A DNA stretch of 63,319 nt from Hydnum rufescens UP504 (GCA_014904985.1 MU129105.1:1-63319), one strand, 5' to 3'. Shown: positions 20,470 through 30,639, counted from the first letter of the stretch. Made by a program: numbers and translations. The notes: generated by a model not told the origin, from the letters alone.

Positions 20470-20740
20470 AAAAACCTCCAACCATCCAACCTCCAACCTC
20501 CAACCCCCAACCACCTAACCACCCAACCCCATACCATACCATCCACACCATCCATTCTATACCATACCATACCATACCATACCATACCATAACCATGATA
20601 TCCTCCATCCCATACCCCCATACCCAACCAACTCCAACCCCATACCATACCATCCATACCATACCATACCATACCCCCACACCCCTTCCTAACCCCCATA
20701 CCACCCATACACACCTTACACACCCCCCATACCCCATACC
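20470..20740. repeat. CCATA / CCAACC simple-repeat tract
   Basis: A run of A followed by repeated CCAACC and CCATA units, with almost no G on the plus strand. Long frames on both strands here are low-complexity artefacts. The tract lies between the two tRNA-like arms. Confidence 0.85.
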
Positions 20741-20830
20741 ATCCACCACTTATGTTGATCCAATAATATTTTCTAAGTCCACAAGTCAGTGAGGGTACTT
20801 ATAGAACTCATAAAAGGAAGTTTCATAGAG

Positions 20831-20920
20831 GGTGGTGTGCCCTAGTGGTTAAAGTGCACCTGAGGCTGCTGACAAATCCCTGTTGTGGGGATGCAGGTTC
20901 AAATCCCACAAAGTGCAACA
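20831..20920 (+). ncRNA. tRNA-like (SINE-type) segment, right arm
   Basis: TGCCCTAGTGGTTAAAGTGC fits an A box and GCAGGTTCAAATCCC a B box, inverted relative to the copy at 20191-20282. The shared tail (AAATCCCACAAAGTGCAACA, then CATTTCTTTTGAAGC) shows the two are copies of one SINE-like sequence. Confidence 0.55.
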
Positions 20921-21059
20921 TTTCTTTTGAAGCACAGGGGCTGTGTCTGATGTATCAGTTATGGTAAGTTACCACTGTGGCAAGTTACTGTGTTGATGTA
21001 TCAATTAACTGTGGTAACTTACCACAGTTGATATATCAACACTACAGCCTGTGGTGCAA

Positions 21060-21985
21060 GACCTTCCTTGGGTTCTCAAATTGTATCTCAGATTGTTTGT
21101 ATGGTGCAGGATCTTTTGTACAACTTTGGATTTGTGCAAGCTCGGGTTTCATGGTCAGTGGGAATCCGCCATATCGCAGATAAAGGTAAGACACTCAGGT
21201 ATTTGATCATCCTTGGACTCGTACAAGATAAGATTTCGCGATCAATGACACCTGTCAGACATGCTATGATCATCCTCGAGTCCCGAGGTGAAGTTCTGTT
21301 TAAACTTTGAAGCATTTGCAGTACTGATGTCAATTTGTCCTTGAAAATGTGACGTTTCTTCTGTCCTTTGGCATCCTTTCGACCTCCAAGACAATGGGTC
21401 AAGTATCTTGGACACGAAACTCATCTCTTTCGAGAATTGTGATGAATCAAATTCTGTACTTGGATTTTTGTAGCAACAACTTGATAGTTCAGACTCGTCC
21501 ATAAGCTCATCAAGCTTTTTACATTCGGTACTCTTGAATCTTGTGGAACTGGTAGACAATAGAGGAAACAATCCAAGTCTCGAGGGATTGGAAATCAGGG
21601 GTGAACAACCCAGATTGATCCTTGCCATAGAAAGGATTCTTCTGATGGTGGGCTTGTATTGGTCTCTGGAGACGATTGTGAGTTGAAGCCCAAATCTATT
21701 CTTTGGAACAATATCACTGTGATAGAAAGCTCAACACAGAGCTTCATGGAATGCAGATGATTCTGTGGTTCCATTCATAAATTGTGTGGCATTAATGTGA
21801 GACCTCAGCTTGAAAAAGCTGATCATTCCCTCTTGGAAGGCTATCATAACACCATAGACACTAAGGTCCATAACAAAAGGTGTGTCATGCCTTTCCATCA
21901 AAGACGAGTTTGGAAATCCTGGACTTATAACACTCTGCAGATTGAAATATTTAGGAGTCATGGTGAATTTATCTCATAGTGGATC
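21060..21985 (-). pseudogene. gypsy-2 module copy 2
   Basis: Minus-strand pieces contain LRSHI ... FHEALC, then KKLDELMDESELSS and SKEMSFVSKILD. These match, in the same order, module copy 1 at 22352-22996 (LRPHI ... IHEALC; KRLDESPNECDLES; LKEMILMFKTFD). Stops and frameshifts break it. Function unknown. Confidence 0.5.
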
Positions 21986-21988
21986 CGG

Positions 21989-22321
21989 TCACTTGGTTTC
22001 TACGAGGTCACTGCACTTCCCAATCAAAGGGAAGTTCAACATCAAGACAAGTTTGTGGGCTGCCGAAATAGCGAATTTTATCGGCAAAATGAAGGAACCA
22101 AGGAAGTCCTTAGGTTTGTGAATGGAGGCTGTTTTTGACTTCAACTGCACAAATAGGCTCGGGTACTCGATTTCAGTGCTAAGTTCTTTGCAAGTAGGTA
22201 AGTGAGCCATCGTTGTATGCATCTCATGAGTCTTGGCATAATCTCTCGACAGGATCAACAGCTTGCCACACTGCAGAACTTTGGCTCTGACAAGATTGAC
22301 TATGTCGTCCTTATTATGCAA
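21989..22321 (-). pseudogene. gypsy-2 module copy 1, second half
   Basis: 110-codon frame beginning in the KDDIVNLV region, with LILSRDYAKTHEMHTTMAHL, shared with the 19129-19992 ORF, and ending GKCSDLVETK. With 22352-22996 it forms one module of roughly 1 kb. Confidence 0.5.
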
Positions 22322-22351
22322 ATGGGGGCTCTCTGGCCTTGATCTCAGCTG

Positions 22352-22996
22352 TCATGCATCTGTTAATTCACTGAAAGTCAAGCAGCAACACCTGCTGAGA
22401 TCTTTTGACTCATGTCTTCCAGCATCCGAATGACGTGGGTTTTCTTGTATATCCCCGAACTCATACAAGCCAGGGTTTTGTGATCGACAGCACTTGGCCA
22501 AGGCAAGACAATCAAATGTTTTAAACATGAGAATCATCTCTTTCAAGAGCCGCGGCAGATCAATCTTCATACTTGGAAATCGAAAGTTATACGATTCAAG
22601 GTCACATTCATTGGGAGACTCATCAAGTCTTTTGTACTCAACATCCTTGAATTTCATGGAGTAGATAGACATCGTAATAATGTTGTCGAAAGAATAAACT
22701 TGGCATAGGGCTTCATGGATTCCCAGGAATTCTAAGACATAGATCAACCCTTCGGAGGCAGCAATGTGAGGCCTCAGCTTTTGCAAGCTCAAGTCCCTCA
22801 GAGGGAAGATTGTCATGATTCTCGGTAAAGCTTCAGATGTGTTCATTGGCAAAATGACATCCATTGGATTAACTGGATACCTTGTTCTAACACAGGACTT
22901 GATGGTCTTGATCAAAAGGACACTCCACAGTGGAGACGTTATAGACAAGGTGACTTGTGCAGATTGTCCAGAGTCATGATCGCGATCTTGCCACAA
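22352..22996 (-). pseudogene. gypsy-2 pol remnant fused to module copy 1
   Basis: 214 codons. The N-terminal part (WQDRDHDSGQSAQVTLSI) aligns to gypsy-1 pol just after the protease (WQDRDRDTGRSVKVTLPI). The rest diverges into the repeated module (LRPHIAASEGLIYVLEFLGI ... LPRLLKEMILMF). This marks where pol was replaced. No catalytic motif of RT or integrase follows. Confidence 0.6.
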
Positions 22997-23020
22997 TCTC
23001 AGGTACGAAATTAAGCAAGG

Positions 23021-23284
23021 TCAAGCTTGTGAAAGCCAGTTTTTGCCAAATAGATCAATTTGAGCCAAAATTTTGCCTCGTATTTCTGTAGTGACCATCA
23101 CCAAAAGGGGCAGGTGAAGGAAATAGTCAGTTTCTTGAATATTAGAGTGTTGCTTGTGTTCAATTTCAAGTTCTGGTCTATTGAATTCATCTGCTTGATC
23201 ATCCATATTCAAAGCAGAATCACTGGCATGTACAAGTGTGTCTTTGTCACTTGATTTGTCATCCAAGTCAACAACATTGTGCAT
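23021..23284 (-). pseudogene. gypsy-2 pre-protease remnant with protease site deleted
   Basis: Aligns to gypsy-1 around residues 135-220 (QADEFNRPELEIEH versus QAEEYYKHQLEIEH). It jumps from the segment just before the protease to sequence after it, so the DNGSELNM active site seen in gypsy-1 is missing. The enzyme would be dead. Confidence 0.65.
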
Positions 23285-23311
23285 AGTTGTGTTTGGCAGA
23301 CAATTGATTAA

Positions 23312-25063
23312 TCAGTGCCTCAGAGGTCGTTTTTTCATATGCAAAGGATTGGTTCTGTATTTGGCTGAGTTAATCATGACGTTGAGACTCTTCACATGTG
23401 TGGCCTCTGGACTAGCACAAACTCGCTGAGTCTTCAAGGCTGTCTGTAGTCTCTTGCCTGGTCCAAGCGGAGATTCAAAGACATCGACAGGATTGACAGT
23501 AATCTCCTTGGTTATAGTTAATGCACACAAGTTGGTCTCTCGAGGTTTGCTTTTGAACTGATAAGCCAGTTTCTTGTCTTGTACAATCACGTCTTCTAAT
23601 GCCATCTTGGATCCGACTTCAGACCTCAACAAGTTCTCAGTTCTGGTAGTCAGCCTGTGGACTTGGGGACTATCCAGATTCGCACTTTGGATTTCAACAA
23701 TCTCATTTGGCAACTCTAGAACAGACTTGGGAGTTGAAGTTTCATGCTTCAAGATCCTAGTCAGGTGGCTAGCTGGCACCTGCTGTGACAGCTTGGCATA
23801 TGTATGAATAGGACATTTCATCAAGTGTCCTTTCAATTCCTTTGTGTCACAGGGTTCAACCCACTTCTTTGTACATGCTTCCCTTTGTTCTTCAGGGACT
23901 GTAACCTCCTGATTGAACAGGTCGAAACTGTGTAGGTACTCGGTTTCGACGTTCGAGGCATGAGACATCTGATTGTGCAGGACTTGTGCAATACCACAAT
24001 CATCAAGATCGCCATGAGGCAAACTTGATCCATCAGCTTGAACAAGCCAACCGTTGTTCGACATCTTCAAGACATTTTTTGTGATAAAGGCCTTCATCTT
24101 GAGACATTCTTTGAGTAAGTGGCCGTATTCTCCACACATAAAGCATTGTATTGCAGAGGTGGTTTTTACAAGTTGTTTTCCAATCCTTTCAGCCTCATAC
24201 TGGCTTATCGCAATCGATAAACACCCGATCTTTTCAGCAAGATCATCCATACTCGATTTAACAGGCTCAGGTGTGTCTTCTGGCTTAGCCTCCAAAGGTT
24301 TCGTCAAAGACACTTCCTTTTTCTGTTTTGTCTCGTGTTTGATGTGATGTCTTTTGACTCTAGGATGTCTTAGTTCTTCCTCCATGTCTGAATCAAGTGT
24401 AGAGGATGCTTTCTCTTCCTTTGAGGAATCCGACGATATCACATCTTTATGAGCATCCAATTCCTCATCATCATCATCATCAAGGACTTGGTAAAGGTCT
24501 TGTCTCAGGCGTAATTTGACCATGCGTGTTACCTTGTTCATCAGTGGAGGACTTGTCAAATCCGTCCATCGCTTTGAGTTTTGCAAGACAATGGCAATCT
24601 CCTCACAGAATGAGGGGGGCTTAATGCCTCGCCAAAAATAATTGTGTTTGTCTGTCTCAGACAGTGCTTTCCGATCTTCAAGAGATTTCACGATAACCAT
24701 GAACCTGTGAAAGTATTCATCAAATGCCTTGACAGATGAGAATCTTTGTTCTTTCTGTATGAACTTGAGCAGATGATTGGGTCTGTAGTAAGGCCTTTCC
24801 TCTTCCAAGGGGTAAAATTCAAGAAGGCGAGACTTGAAAAGATCCCAGTTGTCTTTGTAATATTCATCCAAGGACTTGATGAATCTTTCAGATCTTGTAT
24901 CACAATAACAGGTAATTTGTTGTATAGTCTGGGTAGAACTGAGGCCAGCCACAGTGGCACACAACTCGTATTCCACAAGGAATTGTAAAATCCATTTTCC
25001 TTTGAATCGAGGGGCATCTCTGGAATGTGGCCCAGGCATATGGGTGTACGTCGCCATAGTCAT
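23312..25063 (-). CDS. gag: gypsy-2 gag protein
   Basis: An open 583-codon frame. Residues ~1-190 match gypsy-1 Gag (MPGPHSRDAPRFKGKWILQF; DEYFHRFMVIVKSLEDR). An acidic Asp/Glu-rich linker follows, then a CCHC knuckle (CFMCGEYGHLLKEC). It then continues through what is the gag-pol junction in gypsy-1 without stops. It would form particles and package RNA. Intactness of gag alongside loss of RT and integrase suggests selection for packaging or a late loss. Start chosen because homology with gypsy-1 begins at this Met. Confidence 0.85.
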   Translation of the reverse strand: MTMATYTHMPGPHSRDAPRFKGKWILQFLVEYELCATVAGLSSTQTIQQITCYCDTRSERFIKSLDEYYKDNWDLFKSRLLEFYPLEEERPYYRPNHLLKFIQKEQRFSSVKAFDEYFHRFMVIVKSLEDRKALSETDKHNYFWRGIKPPSFCEEIAIVLQNSKRWTDLTSPPLMNKVTRMVKLRLRQDLYQVLDDDDDEELDAHKDVISSDSSKEEKASSTLDSDMEEELRHPRVKRHHIKHETKQKKEVSLTKPLEAKPEDTPEPVKSSMDDLAEKIGCLSIAISQYEAERIGKQLVKTTSAIQCFMCGEYGHLLKECLKMKAFITKNVLKMSNNGWLVQADGSSLPHGDLDDCGIAQVLHNQMSHASNVETEYLHSFDLFNQEVTVPEEQREACTKKWVEPCDTKELKGHLMKCPIHTYAKLSQQVPASHLTRILKHETSTPKSVLELPNEIVEIQSANLDSPQVHRLTTRTENLLRSEVGSKMALEDVIVQDKKLAYQFKSKPRETNLCALTITKEITVNPVDVFESPLGPGKRLQTALKTQRVCASPEATHVKSLNVMINSAKYRTNPLHMKKRPLRH

Positions 25064-25150
25064 TTTTGTAATTGCTTGTAGTATTCATGTCTGTCATCAA
25101 TGAAAAATCCGAATTGAAATTCTTGTGGCCCCCTGTAAGGACCACCAATT

Positions 25151-25815
25151 TGTAAGCAGGATGGTTAAGAAACCAATCCAACTACTGTCCACATCGTTGA
25201 GGAGAGGACAAATGAAGGGAGCCATGGGGACAATTCAAATATTCAGGTCCAGGGAAATGAAGGTCTTTCTGGTTATTAGAAAATTCCAATGAACAGTGGT
25301 TGCTCAAGGGAATAGATCAGTGTCACAAAATTAAGATGTCAAGGCCACACCCTGAAGTTGTCCTCTTGACTATTCAGTCTTAATGTGGCTGTACACAGTC
25401 TTGACAAGTGGGAAATCTCCTCCAGACAGTGGCAATACTTCAGTGCCTCAGACTGTGATAGGGGGAAAAACCAAATATTTACATGCTCCCTCCCCTTTAT
25501 ATACATTCCAGACCACAATTCAAAATCCCGGAAGAAAAGTGGAGATAAGGGAAGCATAATGAAAAAAAAAATGAAGCTAAAAGCTTCAAAACTGGTGGAG
25601 ATATTCAAGAATCAAGTGAAAAAGAGCAAAAAACACTTTACAAGGCATTACTCCCTTGAAACTGGATAGATTCCCTTAAGGAAAGGTGGAATAGGTTGCC
25701 CTGAGTGCCCTTTGCATTGGAATTAAGAAGGCCAGAACCCATTTGTCATTTGTGTTGGTGGAGCAAGGGTGGAGTCATGAGGGGGGAGTTATCTTGTGAA
25801 AAATGGAGTTCACGT
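25151..25815 (-). repeat. gypsy-2 5' LTR, first segment
   Basis: The reverse complement ends ...CCTGCTTACA at 25151 next to the primer-binding word. The LTR is interrupted at 25815 by the solo LTR and continues at 27171. Confidence 0.75.
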
Positions 25816-27170
25816 TGTAAGCAGGAATCGGAAGTCGAATCCAACTACTGTCCACGAAATGGAAACGAGGATGAAGAGAAGGGATCACGGGTCAATCCGG
25901 GTGTTCAGGTCCTTGAAAAGGGAGTGGTCTTCGGGTGGGGGAAATGTACTGCTCTGATAGAGACTATCTAAACAGTGAATGAATGGATGGAATCACACAC
26001 TAAGTCCTCCTCTTGAGAACCTATCAAAAAGCGTGATAAGTAGTGCTTGTGTTGTGGAGTTTACCCTTGAACCAGTGGCAGTTTGTTAAGCCTTCAAAAC
26101 TGGGGATGAGGGGAAAGACAATGGAAATTCGCATCTCCTGCACTTAATATACATCACAGAAAAGTGCTATGGTAACCAGCAGAAATGTGGGATTAAGGCG
26201 AAAATGATGAAAAAGAAATAAAGTCAAAAGCTTCAAAACCGAAGGAGATATTCAATTAACAAGTCAGAATAGGGGAATATGGCTTAACCAAGGTATTCCT
26301 CCTCTCCTACTGAACAGAATCCCTTGGGGAAAAGTGGAACTGGTCATCCTAGACGTACCCTCCATCGGACATAGGGTGCCGGAACCATAATTGCCTTTAG
26401 TAATCAGAAAAGCGGAGGTAAAAGTGAAATGAGACATGGGGAGACTAAATTACAGAAACCCGAGTTCTAATCCGCTCGTTTTGCCCTTGGTACCATTCGA
26501 TGCGGATTTTCAGCGCCTTTCCAGGGGTGGTCGTTACGAACGAATTGGATCAAAAATGGTGGAGATATTCGCGAAATACTGAAGGATAGTGTGGAACATG
26601 AGGTAAAATAGGCCTGGAGGATGCAGTTCGCATCCGATAAATGCGTGTGTGGTACTGTTAGATAGGTATTGATCGTAGCTTCCTGGGTGCTATCTTGCCG
26701 AGTCGATCCGATCAAAATTGAAGAAGATATTCGCGAAATACTCCTTGAGAGTATTGGAATAGCCCCTATTTGACATGTGACTAATCCGCGAGTTGGATCC
26801 AAAGGATTAGGCAATCTTGATTATATAATTGGGACTTGTATATCGCCCTTGAGGCAATGGCACAGAACACTGGATTGAGCATCAATGAAGAGGGCAAGTT
26901 GAATTGCCAAAGCCACAATTGGCTGGACTGGAGGTAAATACAAAATCAGGTGGTCTGTTGAAGACCTGGATATGGACAAATAAATGTCTCGTATACAAGG
27001 TAGAGGAAAAATGAGTAGGCCATGGTTTTTGAATGAGGGAAATCCGTGCCATTTGATAATGAAAGGAATACGAGAATTGGAAGAGGTGGAATCGAAAATA
27101 ATGGATTCGTTTGAGGAGGTAATTGGGCGGTGATACGAATTCTATGTAGTAGGGATTTATCCCTTCAACA
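25816..27170 (-). mobile_element. Solo gypsy LTR with 4-bp target duplication
   Basis: 1355 bp; in plus orientation it begins TGTAAGCAGG and ends CCCTTCAACA. ACGT occurs immediately before (25812-25815) and after (27171-27174), a 4-bp target duplication. It split the gypsy-2 5' LTR: the flanks join as GGAGTTC-ACGT-CCACTTG, matching other LTR copies. No internal region remains, so it arose by LTR-LTR recombination. Confidence 0.8.
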
Positions 27171-27384
27171 ACGTCCACTTGTTTTTCCCTTGGTACTGTT
27201 CAATGCACATTTTCAACAGATTTCAGGGTGTGGTACACATGAAAGGATCTGATAAGAATTGGCTTCAAAAATCAAGAAATACTCCTTCAGAGTATGAATC
27301 ATGACAAGATATTGTTACAGGGACCACATTTTTGATCCATTTGTTTCGTGTTTGGTACCATTTGATAGGTATGATTCATATCTT
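27171..27384 (-). repeat. gypsy-2 5' LTR, second segment (truncated)
   Basis: Continues the interrupted LTR (TTTTTCCCTTGGTACTGTTC and onward) to TCATATCTTTCT at about 27384, where unrelated sequence begins. The outer part of this LTR is missing. Confidence 0.7.
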
Positions 27385-27665
27385 TCTCCCTGATGAGCTG
27401 GCATCCATATCTCCCCCATTTCTCCATCAATTTCCTTCTTTCTTGGACCAATGGGTGCATCCCATGGTGCTCTATCCTCATCTCTGAGGATGATTATTTT
27501 GGTGGCTCCAGTGTGGAGCTGCCTCAGATTTCCTGTTTTCAATGTCCCTGCCCACCCCCTGCCATCAATTCTTTCTAGATCATGATGTTTGTACCACCAT
27601 TCAATCCATTTTGATCCCCCCTTTCCAATGAATGTTATTTCAACAAAATCCAACCACTCCTTCAT
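27385..27665 (-). CDS. Open reading frame of unknown family abutting a truncated LTR
   Basis: A minus-strand frame starting at Met 27665 (MKEWLDFVEITFIGKGG...) runs ~90 codons and then reads into LTR sequence. Trp/Lys-rich and not low-complexity (for example IEWWYKHHDLERIDGRGW). I do not recognise it. It may be the end of a gene cut by the insertion, or a fragment of another element. Confidence 0.35.
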
Positions 27666-27689
27666 GTGCTATGAACATTTTTGTCTCAA

Positions 27690-27930
27690 ACCACTCCTGT
27701 ATACCATATATGGCAATATTATGTAATATAATTACATAATATTTCCATATATGGTAATGTTATCATCTAAACTATTACCATATATGGGACCATTACATAA
27801 GCATTATGGAATTATATTACATAACTAATTACATAATATTACCATATATGGAAATATTACATAATCAATTACATAATGATCATATGTAATCCTACCATAT
27901 ATGGTCTTCCCAATATAGTAGTAATATTCA
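27690..27930. repeat. AT-rich palindrome cluster (CCATATATGG)
   Basis: CCATATATGG occurs about five times, interspersed with TTACATAAT/ATTATGTAA. Each is self-complementary and fits the CArG pattern CC(A/T)6GG bound by MADS-box proteins, although the density suggests a transposon terminus or satellite rather than a promoter. Confidence 0.6.
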
Positions 27931-27944
27931 GGGTTGTTCATGGC

Positions 27945-28012
27945 CCAACTCATGGGTCTGGTGGTCAGACCCATGGGTCTGGAGGTCAGACCCATGGGTC
28001 TAGGGGTCAGAC
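27945..28012. repeat. Minisatellite (21-bp unit), left part
   Basis: Units of the type GACCCATGGGTCTGGAGGTCA. The core GACCCATGGGTC is a perfect 12-bp palindrome. The array is cut at 28012 by the hAT insertion and resumes at 29528. Confidence 0.85.
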
Positions 28013-29527
28013 TAGTGTTGCCGTGACTCAGGCTTGGAGTCGACTTGAGTCACGAGTCAAGCCATTTGAAGTCAAGTCAAGCCAAGTCATCGCTTACAAA
28101 TCTTTTGACTTGGCTTCGACTTCGACCAACTTGACTTGACTCGAAGTCAGCTCAAGCCAAAATTCAGTAGACTAGATAGCTAAAATGAAAATTGAGTGGT
28201 AGCCATCTGTGTACAGAAAATATATAGTGGGGTAATGGCTGGTAGGTCATGTGACCATACAATTCGTCGCTGAGGCTCACTCTTCATTGTCATCATACTT
28301 CCATCATGCCACTGAACTTGAAGTGCCCTTGAGCTGAGTCTGTGTCTGAAGACCAAAAGCACCCATGGGTGGAAGCAATAGACCCCCAGCTGCTCACACC
28401 ATTAATAACTAGTTCAATTTCACTTGCACCCAGTGCCACCCTCACAAATGTGACAGTTCCTACAGAAGAGTCTGCCAAAGAGTCTGCCCCCACACCACCA
28501 GGGACACCCATGCCACCAAGGACACCTATTCTGGGAGGAGTCCCACCTATGTAATTGCTATGGGTGCACTACCTATACACATAGCAGCCCCCAAATCACG
28601 CCTGACACACTCTATTCATCTAGTTGTCAATCCAGCAATCAAATTTAGCTTCATCAATAGAAACTGGTCTGTTATAGAGCAAGAAATTGCAGTCGGGTGG
28701 GTGAAAGATGAGGTGAGTGGCACTACCGTCGTGGTTTTTTGGTATTCCTCACACCAGATTAGCTCAAAAAGCACAGAGCTCTATCCTCAACTGCTATACC
28801 TTTGTTGGGTCTGGCAACCTCAACCAGCCTTTCCGAAACTGCTCGCATCAAGCTCAGTCTTGTTAACGATGATGACGAAGATGAAACGGAAACAAGTGTA
28901 GACGACGAATTTACAGCTTACATAATGGCAAAGTGTACTCCTCTCAACAAACCTGCGTTTCTGGCAGGTATGTAATGCAGTGGATCACCTGTGGTTGTAT
29001 CTTATTGCTCCTGTAGGAGCAAGAGCATATCCTACCCACATGGTTCCAACTTGCTATGGATTATCTGCCAATTCAGGCATCCTCCGTGCCTTGCCAGCGC
29101 ATATTTTCTTCTAGCTCCGAAACCGCAACAAAGCGCCGAAATCATATGAAACCAGAATTAATGGAAGCCCTCCAAATGCTTAAGTTCATGCTCAAAAAGA
29201 AGCAGCTGAATTTTACTCCACACTCAGCTTGAGGAATTGATGGATAATTAGGGGAATACTAGAGCCGGCGACACTCTTCACAGCCTTTTGCATGCAGAAA
29301 CACCCGAGCTGGAACATATACTAGACTCAGCACTTATTAATGATGATTGAGGATGCTCGCATATATTATGTATATATGTATGTACCGCAAATGACTCAAG
29401 TCAGCTTGAGTCAAAGTCAAGTCACAGATTTGACTTGACTTCGGACATAAGTCAAAGCCAGCGGAAGTCACTTGGAGTCGCCTGAAGTTGAGCTGAAGTC
29501 GAACCAAGCGGAGTCGCGGCAACACTA
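28013..29527 (+). mobile_element. hAT element, 1515 bp, with 8-bp target duplication
   Basis: Begins TAGTGTTGCCGTGACTC and ends GAGTCGCGGCAACACTA (near-perfect inverted repeats). GGTCAGAC is present on both sides (28005-28012 and 29528-29535), the 8-bp duplication typical of hAT. Both subterminal regions are dense in GACTTG/CAAGTC words. The coding part is a much-shortened transposase remnant, so it is probably a deletion derivative. Confidence 0.85.
28560..29232 (+). pseudogene. hAT transposase remnant with dimerisation domain
   Basis: The last 63 codons (29044-29232, ending TGA) read LAMDYLPIQASSVPCQRIFS, then a Thr-Lys-Arg-Arg-Asn segment and LMEALQMLKF. This is the hAT C-terminal dimerisation signature ('ASSVPSERIFS ... 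KRRNxLxPELxEALQMLK'). Upstream pieces from 28560 are out of frame and lack an obvious catalytic core. The transposase would be inactive. Confidence 0.8.
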
Positions 29528-30480
29528 GGTCAGACCCATGGGTCTAGGGGTCAAACCCATGGGTCTAGGGTCAAACCCATGGATCTAGAGGTCAAACCCA
29601 TGGATCTAGAGGTCAAACCCATGGGTCTAGAGGTCAAACCCATGGGTCTAGGGGTCAAACCCATGGGTCTAGGGGTCAAACCCATGGGTCTAGGGGTCAG
29701 ACCCATGGGTCTAGGGGTCAGACCCATGGGTTTAGGGGCCAGACCCATGGGTTTAGGGGTCAGACCCATGGGTCTAGGGGTCAGACCCATGGGTCTAGGG
29801 GTCAGACCCATAGGTCTAGGGGACCATGGGTCTAGAGGTCAAACCCATGGGTCTAGAGGTCAAACCCATGGGTCTAGAGGTCAAACCCATGGGTCTAGAG
29901 GTCAAACCCATGGGTCTAGGGGTGGGACCCATGGGTCTGGGGGCCAAACTCATGTGTTTGATGGTCCACCTCATGGGTCTGAGGATCTAACTCATGGGTA
30001 TGAGGGTCTAACTCATGAGTCCAGGGCTCAAACCCATGGGTCTGGGGTCAAACTCATGGGTCTGGAGGTCAAACTCATGGCTCTAGGGGTCAAACCCATG
30101 GGTCTAATGCTCTAACTCATGGGTCAGCAGGTCCCACCCATGGGTCTAGAGGTCAAACCCATGGGTCTAGAGGTCAAACCCATGGGTCTAGAGGTCAAAC
30201 CCATGGGTCTAGAGGTCAAACCCATGGGTCTAGAGGTCAAACCCATGGGTCTAGGGGCCAAACTCATGAGTTTGATGGTCCACCTCATGGGTCTGAGGAT
30301 CTAACTCATGGGTATGAGGGTCTAACTCATGAGTCCAGGGCTCAAACCCATGGGTCTGGGGTCAAACTCATGGGTCTGGAGGTCAAACTCATGGGTCTGG
30401 AGGTCAAACTCATGGCTCTAGGGGTCAAACCCATGGGTCAGCAGGTCCCACCCATGGGTGGAGTGGCCCAGCCCATGAGT
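29528..30480. repeat. 21-bp minisatellite with palindromic GACCCATGGGTC core, right part
   Basis: About 45 near-identical 21-bp units (ATGGGTCTAGAGGTCAAACCC and variants). Because 21 is divisible by three, frames stay open on both strands ('MGLEVKP' repeats), but these are by-products of the repeat. A ~190-bp higher-order block (AACTCATGAGTTTGATGGTC ...) appears twice, at about 29940 and 30260, so longer segments also duplicated. Confidence 0.9.
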
Positions 30481-30639
30481 TTTATTGTCAATACCCTGCC
30501 CTGACCATCCCAAAACCATGGTTTAGTGCTGTCCCCTCATGGGTCCATATTGTCTGACCCATGGGTCTGTGATAGGTTAAGGGACCCTTTGGGTCCTCTC
30601 CTGTGCAGTAAAAGCTGACCCAAAGGGTGTCTAATCTAT

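Larger units (their letters stand above)
20062..21044. mobile_element. Foldback element with tRNA-like inverted arms
   Basis: Arms of about 230 bp are inverted copies. The left arm starts TAGTATAGATGTATCAAA; the right arm, read inward, starts TAGTGTTGATATATCAAC. Each arm holds smaller palindromes (GGTAAGTTACC, TGATACATCA) and a tRNA-like segment with pol III A- and B-box words. The centre is AT-rich DNA plus a CCATA-type simple repeat. No transposase is encoded. Flanking 8-mers (CCACCTTG / CAGCCTGT) do not match, so the transposition class is open. It interrupts gypsy-2. Confidence 0.65.
17760..25150 (-). mobile_element. gypsy-2 internal region: gag plus repeated modules, no RT/IN
   Basis: About 7.4 kb between LTR remnants. 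In minus-strand order: primer-binding word, intact gag, a pol remnant that keeps only protease-flanking sequence, then at least three related coding-like modules. No reverse transcriptase, RNase H or integrase motif was seen in any frame. A 983-bp foldback element interrupts it at 20062-21044. It fits a non-autonomous gypsy that would depend on gypsy-1-like partners. Confidence 0.75.

Noticed and set aside
20343..20792. Long frames in the CCATA tract
   Set aside because: Simple-sequence artefact, open on both strands with Trp/Gly/Met or Pro/Thr/His bias.
20191..20920. Functional tRNA genes
   Set aside because: A and B boxes are present but I could not form complete acceptor stems; repeated copies with a common tail indicate SINEs.
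29551..30304. Repetitive proteins (MGLEVKP/MGLTPRP repeats)
   Set aside because: They arise on both strands because the minisatellite unit is 21 bp.
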